Assembly: GCF_000222605.1 (NCBI RefSeq)
Contig: NZ_AFWF01000257.1
Span: 1 to 57,079, forward strand
Direction: 5' to 3'
Source of the DNA: Vibrio ichthyoenteri ATCC 700023
Lineage (GTDB): Bacteria > Pseudomonadota > Gammaproteobacteria > Enterobacterales > Vibrionaceae
Length of the DNA: 57,079 bases
Positions 27,332 to 36,748 of this stretch are shown here, in pieces. The translations under genes were made by a program, and so were the position numbers. Under the pieces are notes generated by a model. It saw nothing but the letters and a program-made list of their open reading frames with translations, was not told where the DNA came from and made no database searches. Position 1 is the first letter of the stretch, and each line of letters starts with the position of its first letter.

Positions 27332-28183
27332 GTGACATTATCTATTTCATCTCCAGTCGTAACGGCTCAATGGCTTTATCAGCAGTTCGAAAATCCAAAC
27401 TTGGTGATTTTAGATGCCAGTATTGAATTTCAAATTCCATCAGAATGTGCAAAAGACAAAGACAATCTGATCCCGCATTCGATTCGCTTCGATTACGACA
27501 CGCAGTTTTGCGATCCTGACTCATCACTGCCTCACATGATGCCATGTGAAACACGATTCAATCAGCTCGCACAACAAATCGGTCTGAACAATGATTCTAT
27601 TATCGTGGTCTATGACAACAGCGGAACATTCGCTTCGCCGCGAGCCTGGTGGATGCTAAAAGCGATGGGCCACCAGCAGGTGTTTGTTTTAGATGGTGGC
27701 CTTACCGAGTGGAAACAATACGGCTTGCCGACCGTCACTCAATACCGTCAAACATCAACAGGCAACTTCACTGGTAAACTAAACCCAAATTATTTTGTCG
27801 ATGCCGCCTATGTTGAACAGAAAATTAGTAGTGATAATAGCTTAACGATTGATGCGCGTGGGCAAGCGCGCTTTCTCGGCCAGATCCCCGAACCTCGTGC
27901 GGGTGTGCGCAGTGGCCATATTCCTAACGCAGTTTGTTTGCCTTTTGCCGAGTTAATCGATGGCCACAAGCTAAAAAGCATTGAACAACTGATACCTATC
28001 GTGCAGCAAACAATAGCCACAGGAAAACAAGAATATCTGTTTAGCTGTGGTTCAGGCGTCACTGCTTGTATTTTATTACTTGCGGCTTCAATGGTTGGCT
28101 ATGATATTAAACAGCTTAAAGTTTATGATGGCTCATGGACCGAATGGGGTAGCAATCCTCAGCTGCCGATCGAGTCTTCGTAA
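27332..28183 (+). CDS. sseA: 3-mercaptopyruvate/thiosulfate sulfurtransferase
   Basis: Two-domain rhodanese that moves sulfur from 3-mercaptopyruvate or thiosulfate to an acceptor. The 283 residues match E. coli SseA (281). The N-terminal inactive rhodanese domain is followed by a catalytic C-terminal one with loop CGSGVTA (the CGSGVTA form is typical of mercaptopyruvate sulfurtransferases). The linker region PEPRAGVRSGHIPNA is also characteristic. I chose GTG at 27332 because AGGAGG lies just upstream; TTG at 27314 overlaps the previous gene. It ends the moeAB operon with a 12-bp terminator. Confidence 0.92.
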   Translation: MTLSISSPVVTAQWLYQQFENPNLVILDASIEFQIPSECAKDKDNLIPHSIRFDYDTQFCDPDSSLPHMMPCETRFNQLAQQIGLNNDSIIVVYDNSGTFASPRAWWMLKAMGHQQVFVLDGGLTEWKQYGLPTVTQYRQTSTGNFTGKLNPNYFVDAAYVEQKISSDNSLTIDARGQARFLGQIPEPRAGVRSGHIPNAVCLPFAELIDGHKLKSIEQLIPIVQQTIATGKQEYLFSCGSGVTACILLLAASMVGYDIKQLKVYDGSWTEWGSNPQLPIESS

Positions 28184-28216
28184 AGAATACGGTCGAAAAA
28201 AGTACCAGCGCACATA

Positions 28217-28242
28217 AAAAATCCCCGCCTGCGGGGATTTTT
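28217..28242. terminator. Terminator after sseA
   Basis: AAAAATCCCCGC and GCGGGGATTTTT form a 12-bp perfect stem with a two-base loop top. It lies between sseA (+) and the leftward SorC-type regulator, serving both. Confidence 0.92.
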
Positions 28243-28393
28243 CGTCTATTTGATTCCTTAAACCATGGCCTCAACCAGCCCACCGGTGCCAAATGATGCG
28301 CCGCCATTCGAATAACAATCCCCGTTTGCCAACTCACCGTAATAAGCTTGCCACTCATGACCTCGCTTTCACCGCAGACTTGTTACACAAGCG

Positions 28394-29392
28394 CTATTTA
28401 TTATCGGATATCTGTTCGTCCAGGTTTAATACTGTCAACGCGTTGCTTACACTCGTGGCAATCACATCTATTGCTCCAGTACGTAACGCACCAAGTAAAG
28501 AGAGCGGTTTACTGTTTTCTGCTGCGATAGCTATCACTTCTGAAATGGCTTTAAACTCGTCAATGCCGAGTCCTATCACCCGGTCGCTCATCACGGTTTT
28601 TGCCGAGTCGCCATGAATATCAAAGAAGTCGTATCCAGCAAAATCACCAACCACCCCTTGATTCAGGCGCGCCTGAACGACTTCATCTGGAGTAAACCAG
28701 CCCAAGTCCACCATATAACTGTTTTCACTCATATCACCAATGCCGATTAACGCGACATCCGCTTTACGCGCTAAATCTAGGGTTTGCTTGATGGTGGCAT
28801 TTTGCATAAAAGCCAGTTTTTGCTCGCGATTCTCAGCATAAGCCGGGGCATAGAGCGTCTCAGAGCTTCCGCCGTAACTTTTGGCAAACTGACGACAAAT
28901 ATGATCGGCATTGAACATCCCACCCCTTGGGTGAATGCCGCCAATACCGCAAACAAATTTGACATCTTTTTGCGGGATGACGCCAATGTGATGTGCCACG
29001 GCAGAGACATTGCGCCCTTGGCCAACGGTAACTACCGTGCCGTTCTGTAACGTGCCCGCCATATACTTAGAAACCAGTCCTGCCACTTGCAGACGCTGCA
29101 GCTCTTCACTCGGCTGATCCAGCGCAACCAATGCGCGCTTGACGCCGAAGCGATCAATTAACCGTTGCTCAATTTTGGCGCTGAACACCGGATGATACTT
29201 AACCGTAATTTCAACAATACCTTCATCGCGCGCCTGTTTAAGTAAGCGGCCCACTTTAGCGCGTGAGATGGCAAACTTTTTCGATATCTCTTCTTGCGTT
29301 GCACCATCTTGGTAATAAGCCACTGAAATTTCGGTTAATAAGTCAGTACTGTTAATAGGTTTTTCTGGCGTTGTCGTCACTGTGATTTCCAT
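28394..29392 (-). CDS. SorC-family sugar-responsive transcriptional regulator
   Basis: The 332-residue protein belongs to the SorC/DeoR-like sugar-binding family: an N-terminal HTH (ATQEEISKKFAISRAKVGRLL, about residues 31-51) and a large effector domain that binds a phosphorylated sugar. Conserved effector-domain segments are VGQGRNVSAVAHHI, FVCGIGGIHPRGG, DVALIGIGDMSENS and RVIGLGIDEFKAI. It is divergent from the tal-tkt operon with 453 bases between, so it most likely controls those pentose phosphate genes (and itself). Probable inducers are phosphorylated pentoses or related sugars, but this is inference. SorC regulators bind as tetramers to paired operators, matching the repeats found upstream. 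Confidence 0.85.
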   Translation of the reverse strand: MEITVTTTPEKPINSTDLLTEISVAYYQDGATQEEISKKFAISRAKVGRLLKQARDEGIVEITVKYHPVFSAKIEQRLIDRFGVKRALVALDQPSEELQRLQVAGLVSKYMAGTLQNGTVVTVGQGRNVSAVAHHIGVIPQKDVKFVCGIGGIHPRGGMFNADHICRQFAKSYGGSSETLYAPAYAENREQKLAFMQNATIKQTLDLARKADVALIGIGDMSENSYMVDLGWFTPDEVVQARLNQGVVGDFAGYDFFDIHGDSAKTVMSDRVIGLGIDEFKAISEVIAIAAENSKPLSLLGALRTGAIDVIATSVSNALTVLNLDEQISDNK

Positions 29393-29845
29393 GTTCAGTC
29401 TATTTTACTACTAAAGCAGTATATCTAAAATGCGCATATGCTCAATGCATTAGCAAATGCTACACCTCACTTTAAAGCAAACATATGCGCACAATCAATA
29501 CAAATGTTCAGCATTAATTTCATCCCCAGTGACGATCGCTTAGCCCTTTCAGTTCCTGGGCAAACGTTTATCTCAACTACAATGCGAAGAGAGTCGAAAA
29601 TAATGTTGATTTAGCTCACCTAATTCACCACTACTCGATTGACTTTGCGCGCCAATAAGATAAATATAAACCCATCATTTACTCATCGTTAGATCAAATG
29701 CTCAACGCAATTTAACTAACGAATAAAAGTTTTCTGTTAATGAGTAGAAACGGTCTAAATTTAGCCATGGACTATTCGTTAACTCGCTTGCAAATGTCTA
29801 CGTCAATCTTCTTATCAACGTAGACAGAAAATAGGATGATCGATT
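29393..29845. promoter_or_regulatory. SorC-type regulator / tal divergent region with paired operator-like repeats
   Basis: TGCGCATATG (29431-29440) and CATATGCGCA (29482-29491) are perfect inverted 10-bp copies, about 51 bases centre to centre. Further, ATGCTCAATGCA (29438-29449), ATGTTCAGCATT (29505-29516) and ATGCTCAACGCA (29698-29709) resemble each other. Such an arrangement fits paired binding sites for the adjacent SorC-type regulator. No gene is seen in these 453 bases. Confidence 0.45.
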
Positions 29846-30796
29846 ATGAGCAATAAATTAGAGCAACTTCGTAAACTAACCACAGTTGTAGCGGATACTG
29901 GTGAAATTGAAGCAATCAAAAAATACCAACCAGAAGACGCAACAACTAACCCATCTCTAATTCTAAAAGCGGCTCAAATTGAAGAGTACGCACCACTGAT
30001 TGACCAAGCGATCGAATACGCAAAAGCGCAGAGCAACGATAAAACTCAACAAGTACAAGACACTTGCGACATGCTTGCGGTTAACATCGGTAAAGAAATC
30101 CTAACGACCATCCCAGGTCGCATCTCGACAGAAGTAGATGCCCGTCTTTCTTACGATATGGAAGGCAGCGTAACGAAAGCACGTCAGCTGGTAAAAATGT
30201 ACAACGATGCGGGCATCACTAATGACCGTATCTTAATCAAGCTAGCTTCAACATGGGAAGGCATCCGTGCTGCTGAGATCCTAGAAAAAGAAGGCATCAA
30301 CTGTAACCTAACGCTGCTATTCTCATTCGCTCAAGCTCGTGCTTGTGCTGAAGCTGGCGTATTCCTGATTTCTCCTTTCGTCGGTCGTATTATGGACTGG
30401 TATAAAGCGAAAGAAGGCCGTGATTTTGAAGCTTCAGAAGATCCGGGCGTAATCTCTGTTTCAGACATCTACAACTACTACAAAGATCACGGCTACGAGA
30501 CTGTTGTTATGGGCGCAAGCTTCCGCAACATCGGTGAGATCCTTGAACTTGCAGGCTGTGACCGTCTAACAATCGCACCTCAACTGCTTGCAGACCTAGA
30601 AGCAGCAGAAGGTGAAGTAGTAGAGAAGCTTATCGACTCTAACGGCACTAAAGAGCGCCCTGCTGCGATGACTCATGCTGAATTCCTATGGGATCATAAC
30701 CAAGACCCAATGGCAGTTGAGAAACTAGCAGAAGGCATCCGCAACTTCGCTGTTGACCAAGGCAAACTTGAAGAAATGATTGCCGCTAAGCTTTAA
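29846..30796 (+). CDS. tal: Transaldolase
   Basis: Transfers a dihydroxyacetone unit from sedoheptulose 7-phosphate to glyceraldehyde 3-phosphate in the non-oxidative pentose phosphate pathway. The 316 residues match E. coli TalB (317). The active-site lysine lies in [16 protein letters not shown] (Schiff-base Lys at about 131) and the N-terminus [20 protein letters not shown] is near-universal in TalB. Codon use is highly biased, as expected of a highly expressed gene. It precedes tkt by 120 bases, with a hairpin between. Confidence 0.96.
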   Translation: MSNKLEQLRKLTTVVADTGEIEAIKKYQPEDATTNPSLILKAAQIEEYAPLIDQAIEYAKAQSNDKTQQVQDTCDMLAVNIGKEILTTIPGRISTEVDARLSYDMEGSVTKARQLVKMYNDAGITNDRILIKLASTWEGIRAAEILEKEGINCNLTLLFSFAQARACAEAGVFLISPFVGRIMDWYKAKEGRDFEASEDPGVISVSDIYNYYKDHGYETVVMGASFRNIGEILELAGCDRLTIAPQLLADLEAAEGEVVEKLIDSNGTKERPAAMTHAEFLWDHNQDPMAVEKLAEGIRNFAVDQGKLEEMIAAKL

Positions 30797-30806
30797 TTGC
30801 TTACTG

Positions 30807-30834
30807 AAAGCGAGTAGCCCAGCTACTCGCTTTT
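30807..30834 (+). terminator. Hairpin between tal and tkt
   Basis: AAAGCGAGTAG and CTACTCGCTTT form a perfect 11-bp stem around CCCAG, followed by TTATTAT. It looks like an intrinsic terminator, so tkt may have partly independent expression from tal. Confidence 0.78.
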
Positions 30835-30916
30835 ATTATCCGCTTTCATAATAATTTCTATTTGAGCTTATTTAATAAGTTCTCTTTAATTCCAAATTTA
30901 TCGAGAAGTAACCACT

Positions 30917-32908
30917 ATGGATCGTAAACATTTAGCAAATGCAATCCGTGCTCTAAGTATGGACGCCGTTCAACAAGCAAATTCAGGCCACCCTGGCGCA
31001 CCAATGGGTATGGCTGATATCGCTGAAGTTCTTTGGCGCTCTCACCTAAACCACAACCCAACCAACCCTGAGTGGGCTGATCGTGACCGTTTTATTCTTT
31101 CCAACGGCCACGGTTCAATGCTGATTTACTCTCTACTACACCTAAGTGGTTACGAGCTGTCTATTGACGACCTTAAGAACTTCCGTCAATTGCACTCTAA
31201 AACACCAGGTCACCCTGAATACGGTTACGCACCGGGTATTGAGACCACCACTGGTCCTCTAGGTCAAGGCATCACCAACGCAGTTGGTATGGCGATGGCT
31301 GAAAAGTCTTTGGCTGCTCAGTTCAATAAAGAAGGCCATGACATCGTTGATCACCACACTTATGTGTTTATGGGTGATGGCTGTTTGATGGAAGGCATCT
31401 CGCACGAAGCATGTTCGCTAGCGGGTACGCTAGGCCTAGGTAAATTGATCGCATTTTGGGATGACAACGGCATCTCAATTGACGGCCACGTAGAAGGTTG
31501 GTTCTCTGACGATACGCCTAAGCGTTTTGAAGCCTACGGTTGGCATGTTATTCCTGCGGTTGATGGCCACGATGCTGACGCAATCAATGCTGCAATTGAA
31601 GCGGCAAAAGCAGACCCTCGCCCGACGCTAATCTGTACTAAAACCATCATCGGTTTTGGTTCACCAAACAAATCAGGCTCTCATGACTGTCACGGCGCGC
31701 CACTTGGTGCTGAAGAAATCGCCGCGGCGCGTGAGTTCCTTGGTTGGAACCACCCTGCATTTGAAATCCCAGCAGACGTATACTCTGAGTGGGATGCAAA
31801 AGCAGCTGGCGCAGACAAAGAAGCAGCTTGGGATGCGAAATTCGCAGCTTACGCAGCGGCTTACCCAGCAGAAGCTGCTGAATTTAAGCGTCGTGTAAAC
31901 GGTGAACTACCAGCTGAGTGGGAAGCAAAAACCAGCCAAATTATTGCTGATTTGCAAGCAAACCCTGCCAACATCGCATCACGTAAAGCATCACAAAACG
32001 CACTAGAAGCGTTTGGTGCAATACTACCTGAATTTATGGGCGGCTCTGCTGACCTAGCACCTTCAAACTTGACCATGTGGTCGGGTTCTAAGTCGTTAAC
32101 CGCAGAAGACTTCTCTGGTAACTACATCCACTACGGTGTGCGTGAATTCGGTATGACGGCGATCATGAACGGTATCGCTCTGCACGGTGGTTTTGTTCCT
32201 TACGGCGCAACCTTCCTAATGTTCATGGAATACGCGCGTAACGCAATGCGTATGGCAGCTCTGATGAAGATTCAGAACATCCAAGTGTACACCCATGACT
32301 CTATCGGTCTGGGCGAAGATGGCCCAACTCACCAGCCGGTTGAGCAAATTGCTTCTCTACGCCTAACACCAAACATGAGCACATGGCGTCCATGTGACCA
32401 AGTTGAATCAGCGGTAGCATGGAAATTGGCAATTGAACGTAAAGATGGCCCATCAGCGCTTATCTTCTCACGTCAAAACCTAGCACAACAACCTCGTGAT
32501 GCAGAGCAAGTGGCGAACATCGCTCGCGGCGGCTACATCCTAAAAGATTGCGTAGGCACGCCTGAGCTAATCCTTATCACGACAGGTTCTGAAGTTGAGC
32601 TAGCGGTAAAAGCGGCTGAAGAGCTAAGCGCTCAAGGTAAAGCAGTACGTATCGTATCAATGCCAGCAACCGACGCGTTTGATAAGCAAGATGCGGCTTA
32701 CCGTGAATCAGTATTGCCATCAGATGTGACGGCTCGTATCGCGATTGAAGCCGGTATTGCTGATTTCTGGTACAAGTACGTAGGCTTTGATGGTCGTATT
32801 ATCGGTATGACGACATTTGGTGAGTCTGCACCAGCTGAGCAGCTGTTTGAAATGTTCGGCTTCACGGTTGAAAACGTTGTGAACACTGCACAAGAGCTGC
32901 TTGCTTAA
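30917..32908 (+). CDS. tkt: Transketolase
   Basis: Thiamine-diphosphate enzyme that moves two-carbon ketol units between sugar phosphates in the pentose phosphate pathway. The 663 residues match E. coli TktA (663). The ThDP-binding motif is [14 protein letters not shown] to about N187 region (GDG...N), the phosphate-binding residues are in [20 protein letters not shown], and the pyrimidine-domain Glu is in [17 protein letters not shown]. Codon use is highly biased. It follows tal by 120 bases, behind a terminator-like hairpin. Transketolase and transaldolase paired like this, next to a SorC regulator, is the arrangement I associate with Vibrio second chromosomes. Confidence 0.96.
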   Translation: MDRKHLANAIRALSMDAVQQANSGHPGAPMGMADIAEVLWRSHLNHNPTNPEWADRDRFILSNGHGSMLIYSLLHLSGYELSIDDLKNFRQLHSKTPGHPEYGYAPGIETTTGPLGQGITNAVGMAMAEKSLAAQFNKEGHDIVDHHTYVFMGDGCLMEGISHEACSLAGTLGLGKLIAFWDDNGISIDGHVEGWFSDDTPKRFEAYGWHVIPAVDGHDADAINAAIEAAKADPRPTLICTKTIIGFGSPNKSGSHDCHGAPLGAEEIAAAREFLGWNHPAFEIPADVYSEWDAKAAGADKEAAWDAKFAAYAAAYPAEAAEFKRRVNGELPAEWEAKTSQIIADLQANPANIASRKASQNALEAFGAILPEFMGGSADLAPSNLTMWSGSKSLTAEDFSGNYIHYGVREFGMTAIMNGIALHGGFVPYGATFLMFMEYARNAMRMAALMKIQNIQVYTHDSIGLGEDGPTHQPVEQIASLRLTPNMSTWRPCDQVESAVAWKLAIERKDGPSALIFSRQNLAQQPRDAEQVANIARGGYILKDCVGTPELILITTGSEVELAVKAAEELSAQGKAVRIVSMPATDAFDKQDAAYRESVLPSDVTARIAIEAGIADFWYKYVGFDGRIIGMTTFGESAPAEQLFEMFGFTVENVVNTAQELLA

Positions 32909-32931
32909 TTACAGTGAGTTTACTAAAAAAT

Positions 32932-32961
32932 AAAAACCGAGCTTGATCGCTCGGTTTTTTT
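32932..32961. terminator. Bidirectional terminator between tkt and galE
   Basis: AAAAACCGAGC and GCTCGGTTTTT form an 11-bp perfect stem around TTGATC, with a further T run. It lies after tkt and before the convergent galE stop. Confidence 0.92.
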
Positions 32962-33028
32962 ATATCTCTTTCAATGTTGAGTTCATCGTACTGAAAACAT
33001 AATGACTCAAATCAATAAGCCGTCATGC

Positions 33029-34045
33029 TTATTCGTCAGTGTAACCCTGTGGGTTATTTGACTGCCAACGCCAAGTATCTTGAGTCATTTCATCAACCGA
33101 ACGGGTCGCTTTCCAACCAAGGTCGCGCTCAGCTTTGCTCGAATCAGCCCAACATTCAGCAATATCACCTGCGCGGCGTGGGGCAAATTGATAAGCCACC
33201 GTATTGCCACTGGCAGTTTCAAATGCTTTAACCATCTCAAGCACGCTGTAACCTTTGCCTGCACCCAAATTATAAATGTGTAAACCGGCTTTAGATCCTA
33301 CTCCGTTAAGTGCGGCAACGTGACCATCCGCTAGATCCATTACATGGATGTAATCGCGCACACCCGTACCGTCAACCGTTGGATAATCGTTACCAAAAAT
33401 CGAGAGATGATCACGACGCCCTACGGCAACTTGAGCAATATAAGGCATCAAGTTGTTTGGAATGCCTTGCGGGTCTTCGCCCAGTTCACCAGATGGATGT
33501 GAACCAACAGGATTAAAGTAACGCAATAACGTAATACTCCAATCAGGATTAGCATGTTGAAAATCCGTCAAGCACTCTTCAACAATCAACTTACTTCGGC
33601 CATATGGATTGGTCGCACTGGTCGGGAAATCTTCGGTAATCGGCACAGAAGCCGGATCGCCATATACAGTGGCGGATGAGCTGAAGATTAAACTTGAGAC
33701 ACCTGCTTCACGCATCGCATCAACAAGTACAAGCGTGCCGTTAACGTTGTTATCATAATATTCAAGTGGTTTTTGTACCGACTCACCAACCGCTTTTAAA
33801 CCCGCGAAATGAATCACAGATTGAATGTCATGCCGATTAAGAACCTCAACCAAAAACGTTTTATCGCGTACGTCCCCTTGGATGAATTTAACCTCAGTAC
33901 CGGTGACTTTTTTAATACGTTTTAATACCGATTGATTACTGTTATGTAGGTTATCGACAATAATGGGCGTCATACCTGCTGACAGCATTTGAATGCATGT
34001 ATGGCTGCCAATATAACCCATACCACCTGTCACTAATACGTTCAT
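33029..34045 (-). CDS. galE: UDP-glucose 4-epimerase
   Basis: NAD-dependent epimerase interconverting UDP-glucose and UDP-galactose, for galactose use and for glycan precursors. The 338 residues equal E. coli GalE. The nucleotide loop is VTGGMGYIGSHTC (G-x-x-G-x-x-G), and the catalytic Tyr-x-x-x-Lys is in NPYGRSKLIVE with the Ser in FSSSATVYGDP. I chose ATG at 34045 because AAGG lies upstream at a good distance and the additional 20 upstream codons do not match the family. No other galactose genes flank it. Confidence 0.95.
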   Translation of the reverse strand: MNVLVTGGMGYIGSHTCIQMLSAGMTPIIVDNLHNSNQSVLKRIKKVTGTEVKFIQGDVRDKTFLVEVLNRHDIQSVIHFAGLKAVGESVQKPLEYYDNNVNGTLVLVDAMREAGVSSLIFSSSATVYGDPASVPITEDFPTSATNPYGRSKLIVEECLTDFQHANPDWSITLLRYFNPVGSHPSGELGEDPQGIPNNLMPYIAQVAVGRRDHLSIFGNDYPTVDGTGVRDYIHVMDLADGHVAALNGVGSKAGLHIYNLGAGKGYSVLEMVKAFETASGNTVAYQFAPRRAGDIAECWADSSKAERDLGWKATRSVDEMTQDTWRWQSNNPQGYTDE

Positions 34046-34266
34046 TCGATTTGCCTTCTTATCCGTTGTTCCCCAATTATACGCTGTTTTCACAGTCAAT
34101 CTCAAAGTTATAATCAGTAATTTCCAGGGATTTAAATATAGCGATACATTTCCGATAGCGTGCGTCGAACCGCAAATTTATTTGTCCCCTACTTATATCA
34201 CAGACCTCTGTTTATATTTTAGGTTATGGTTATTTCGTGCTTGATGGAAATAAAAGGGACAACACA

Positions 34267-35013
34267 ATGAGTAAGCAGCAGATCACGCTTAACTGCGATA
34301 TGGGTGAAAGCTATGGTCAGTGGAAGATGGGCTGTGACGAAGACGTTATGCCACTCATCGATATGGCGAACATTGCTTGCGGCTTTCACGCATCAGATCC
34401 CAAAACAATGGCAGAAACGGTTCAACTTGCAGTGCAGCATAATATCAAAATAGGCGCACACCCCAGCTATCCTGATATGGTTGGTTTTGGTCGACGCTCA
34501 CTCGCCATGCAAGCAGACGAGCTCACTTACAGTGTTATCTACCAAGTAGGTGCACTAAAAGCTTTATGTGAGAGCTTCAATACCGAACTTTGTTATATCA
34601 AGCCTCACGGCGCACTCTACAATGATATGCTTCAAGATCATCAAATCTTCGAAGCGGTGGTGGATGCAGTATCGTGCTTTAACGTGCCACTAATGATGCT
34701 GGCCGTCTCTAACACTCAACCATTTCTCGATATCGCGGACCGATACGAAGTACCGCTGCTCTTTGAAGCTTTTGCTGATCGAGCCTATTTAAGTGATGGC
34801 TCACTCGCTCCACGCAATCAAATCGGCGCGGTGCTACAAGACAGCGAGTCGGTGATTAACCAAGTCAAACAGTTAACTCAATTTGGAAAAATTCGAACGT
34901 TAGATGGTGACACGCTCACGCTCGAAGCCGATACCATCTGTGTACACGGTGATAATCCTCATGCCGTTGAGATTCTTACGCAACTTAATCATGCCTTGGG
35001 ACTAGAACGATGA
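34267..35013 (+). CDS. pxpA: 5-oxoprolinase subunit A (LamB/YcsF)
   Basis: Subunit of the ATP-dependent 5-oxoprolinase that reopens 5-oxoproline (pyroglutamate) to glutamate. The 248 residues match E. coli PxpA (YbgL, 244). The family start NCDMGESYGQWKMGCDEDVM, the segment ANIACGFHASDP and HPSYPDMVGFGRR are diagnostic, as is the C-terminal ICVHGDNPHAVE. ATG at 34267 has AAGGGA seven bases upstream; the longer frame from 34237 does not. It overlaps pxpB by four bases, so the three genes are translationally coupled. Confidence 0.93.
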   Translation: MSKQQITLNCDMGESYGQWKMGCDEDVMPLIDMANIACGFHASDPKTMAETVQLAVQHNIKIGAHPSYPDMVGFGRRSLAMQADELTYSVIYQVGALKALCESFNTELCYIKPHGALYNDMLQDHQIFEAVVDAVSCFNVPLMMLAVSNTQPFLDIADRYEVPLLFEAFADRAYLSDGSLAPRNQIGAVLQDSESVINQVKQLTQFGKIRTLDGDTLTLEADTICVHGDNPHAVEILTQLNHALGLER

Positions 35014-35717
35014 CCGATAAACTCTCTTTTAGCCCCGTGTCTGAATGCGCTTTATTACTGCAATTTAACCAATCAGACAGCAAACAACTCTCCACCACTA
35101 TTGGTGCGGTCACTGAGCGTATCTATCAGCAATTACACCACTGCGTCATGAATGTGACTCCCTCTTACAATACAATCTTGGTTGACTACCTACCGCATCG
35201 AGTCAACTTGGCCACACTGCAAAAACAATTACTGACTATCGTCGCGCAGGTGAAGACTGCCCCAATGGAGGGGAAAAAACGACCAGTGATCGAATTGCCA
35301 GTGTACTACCATCAGGACGTCGGCCCCGACTTGGCTCGTTACGAGCAATCGGGAGTTCAACTCGAACAAGTGATCGCTTTGCACACCTCAACAATTTACA
35401 CAGTTCAAGCGACAGGTTTTGCTCCCGGCTTTGCTTTTCTGGGTGACGTTGTCACTGAAATTCAACGAGAAAGGCACGTAACTCCAAGACTCAATGTACC
35501 AAAAGGAAGCGTGGCGATTGCTGAGAGTAAAACCGCCGTTTATCCCTGCGATTCTCCCGCAGGGTGGAATGTTATCGGTAATTGTCCAATCGCATTATAC
35601 GACCCAGCGCAGTCCCCTATGACGCCATTTTCAATCGGAGATCGCGTGCAGTTCATCGCCATAAATCGGCACGACTTTCTTGCGCTAGGCGGATCTATTT
35701 CAAAGGACTGGTTATGA
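35010..35717 (+). CDS. pxpB: 5-oxoprolinase subunit B (KipI-like)
   Basis: KipI/PxpB subunit of the 5-oxoprolinase complex, 235 residues (E. coli PxpB is 218). Family landmarks are the segment ATGFAPGFAFLGDV, then VPKGSVAIAE and the closing AGWNVIGNCPIALYDP. In Bacillus the homologue KipI inhibits the sporulation kinase KinA, but in gammaproteobacteria the enzyme role is expected. Start and stop overlap both neighbours by ATGA, a coupled operon. Confidence 0.93.
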   Translation: MTDKLSFSPVSECALLLQFNQSDSKQLSTTIGAVTERIYQQLHHCVMNVTPSYNTILVDYLPHRVNLATLQKQLLTIVAQVKTAPMEGKKRPVIELPVYYHQDVGPDLARYEQSGVQLEQVIALHTSTIYTVQATGFAPGFAFLGDVVTEIQRERHVTPRLNVPKGSVAIAESKTAVYPCDSPAGWNVIGNCPIALYDPAQSPMTPFSIGDRVQFIAINRHDFLALGGSISKDWL

Positions 35718-36658
35718 GTGATAAAGGATTAGTCGTGGTCAAACCCGGAGCGCTTAGTTTAATTCAAGATCTCGGTCGATTTGGTTATGCGCAGATCGGA
35801 ATTAGCCAAGGAGGACCTCTTGATGAATACGCCTATAGTTGGGCTAATTTTTTGTTGGGTAACAAAGTTAATCTACCTTGTATCGAAATCACCCTTGGCC
35901 AAGCGGAGTTTACACTCCAACAAGATGGAGAATTTGCCATTTGCGGTGCCGATCTTAAAGCCTGCTTAGACGGGGCACCGCTGACTAATTGGAGTACATT
36001 TTTTGCCCGAAAAGGACAATCTCTTAGCTTTGCTCTGCCAAAAAATGGTTTACGCTGCTATTTAGCCGTCAAAGGCGGTTTTTCACTCTCACCTCAACTG
36101 GGAAGCTGCGCCAGCGTTGAGCGTGACCAACTCGGTGGATTAAAGGGCGGAAAGGCACTTCAAGAAAACGACTGCATCGGATACCCTCCCCGCCGCGATG
36201 ATCAACCTAACAAAGCCTTCCAAATGCGCCAGCTCAGTTTTCGTTTTATTCCTGATTACGACTTACCCATCACTTTGCGCGTGATCGAAGGCTATCAACG
36301 CGACTCATTTACCCGCCAAGCAATGGAACAGTTCTACCAACACGAGTTTGAAGTCAGCGCTAACATCAATCGTATGGGATATCGTTTGAGTGGTGGCAGC
36401 GTCGATACACCTGACATTGCCGTGTTGAGTGAAGGTATTGCATTGGGTGCAATTCAAATCCCTCCCGATGGTGAACCAATCATATTACTTAACGATCGAC
36501 AAACCGTTGGTGGCTACCCCAAAATCGGTTGCGTGTCGCGTGTTGATCTACCGCGCCTCGCTCAAGCAAAACCGGGGCAAAAAGTGCGTTTTGTTAAAGG
36601 ACACTTACAAGAATTGCAATCAGACTGGGTTCAATGGGCTCACTATTTTGGCTATTAA
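35714..36658 (+). CDS. pxpC: 5-oxoprolinase subunit C (KipA-like)
   Basis: KipA/PxpC biotin-dependent-carboxylase-like subunit of 5-oxoprolinase. The 314 residues match E. coli PxpC (310). Conserved segments are KPGALSLIQDLGRFGYAQIG, SQGGPLDEYAYSWAN and the C-terminal EGIALGAIQIPPDGEPIILL with NDRQTVGGYPKIG. The ATG at 35714 overlaps the pxpB stop and has AAGGA upstream; an earlier in-frame start inside pxpB is unlikely. A terminator shared with the FAD oxidoreductase gene follows. Confidence 0.93.
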   Translation: MSDKGLVVVKPGALSLIQDLGRFGYAQIGISQGGPLDEYAYSWANFLLGNKVNLPCIEITLGQAEFTLQQDGEFAICGADLKACLDGAPLTNWSTFFARKGQSLSFALPKNGLRCYLAVKGGFSLSPQLGSCASVERDQLGGLKGGKALQENDCIGYPPRRDDQPNKAFQMRQLSFRFIPDYDLPITLRVIEGYQRDSFTRQAMEQFYQHEFEVSANINRMGYRLSGGSVDTPDIAVLSEGIALGAIQIPPDGEPIILLNDRQTVGGYPKIGCVSRVDLPRLAQAKPGQKVRFVKGHLQELQSDWVQWAHYFGY

Positions 36659-36699
36659 CTCACGGCAAATTCAATCGACTGAACGGTAATAACAAAAAC

Positions 36700-36723
36700 G
36701 GCCTGATTTCACAGGCCATTTTT
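36700..36723. terminator. Terminator after pxpC
   Basis: GGCCTG and CAGGCC form a 6-bp stem with a 6-base loop and are flanked by A's and T's. It lies between pxpC and the convergent oxidoreductase gene. Confidence 0.72.
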
Positions 36724-36748
36724 ATTACATCGTCATTTCAGGTTTAAG

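Noticed and set aside
28263-28358. Open minus-strand stretch after the SorC-type gene with a protein-like end (NGDCYSNGGASFGTGG)
   Set aside because: About 32 codons with an in-frame stop before them and no recognised family; it could be a gene remnant but I cannot support it.
28116-28358. 80-codon minus-strand frame with ATG after GAGG
   Set aside because: It runs straight through the strong sseA terminator and into the sseA coding region on the other strand; it is probably chance.
35582-35713. Longer pxpC start inside pxpB
   Set aside because: It would overlap pxpB by 136 bases; the ATG at 35714 has a Shine-Dalgarno and normal family start.
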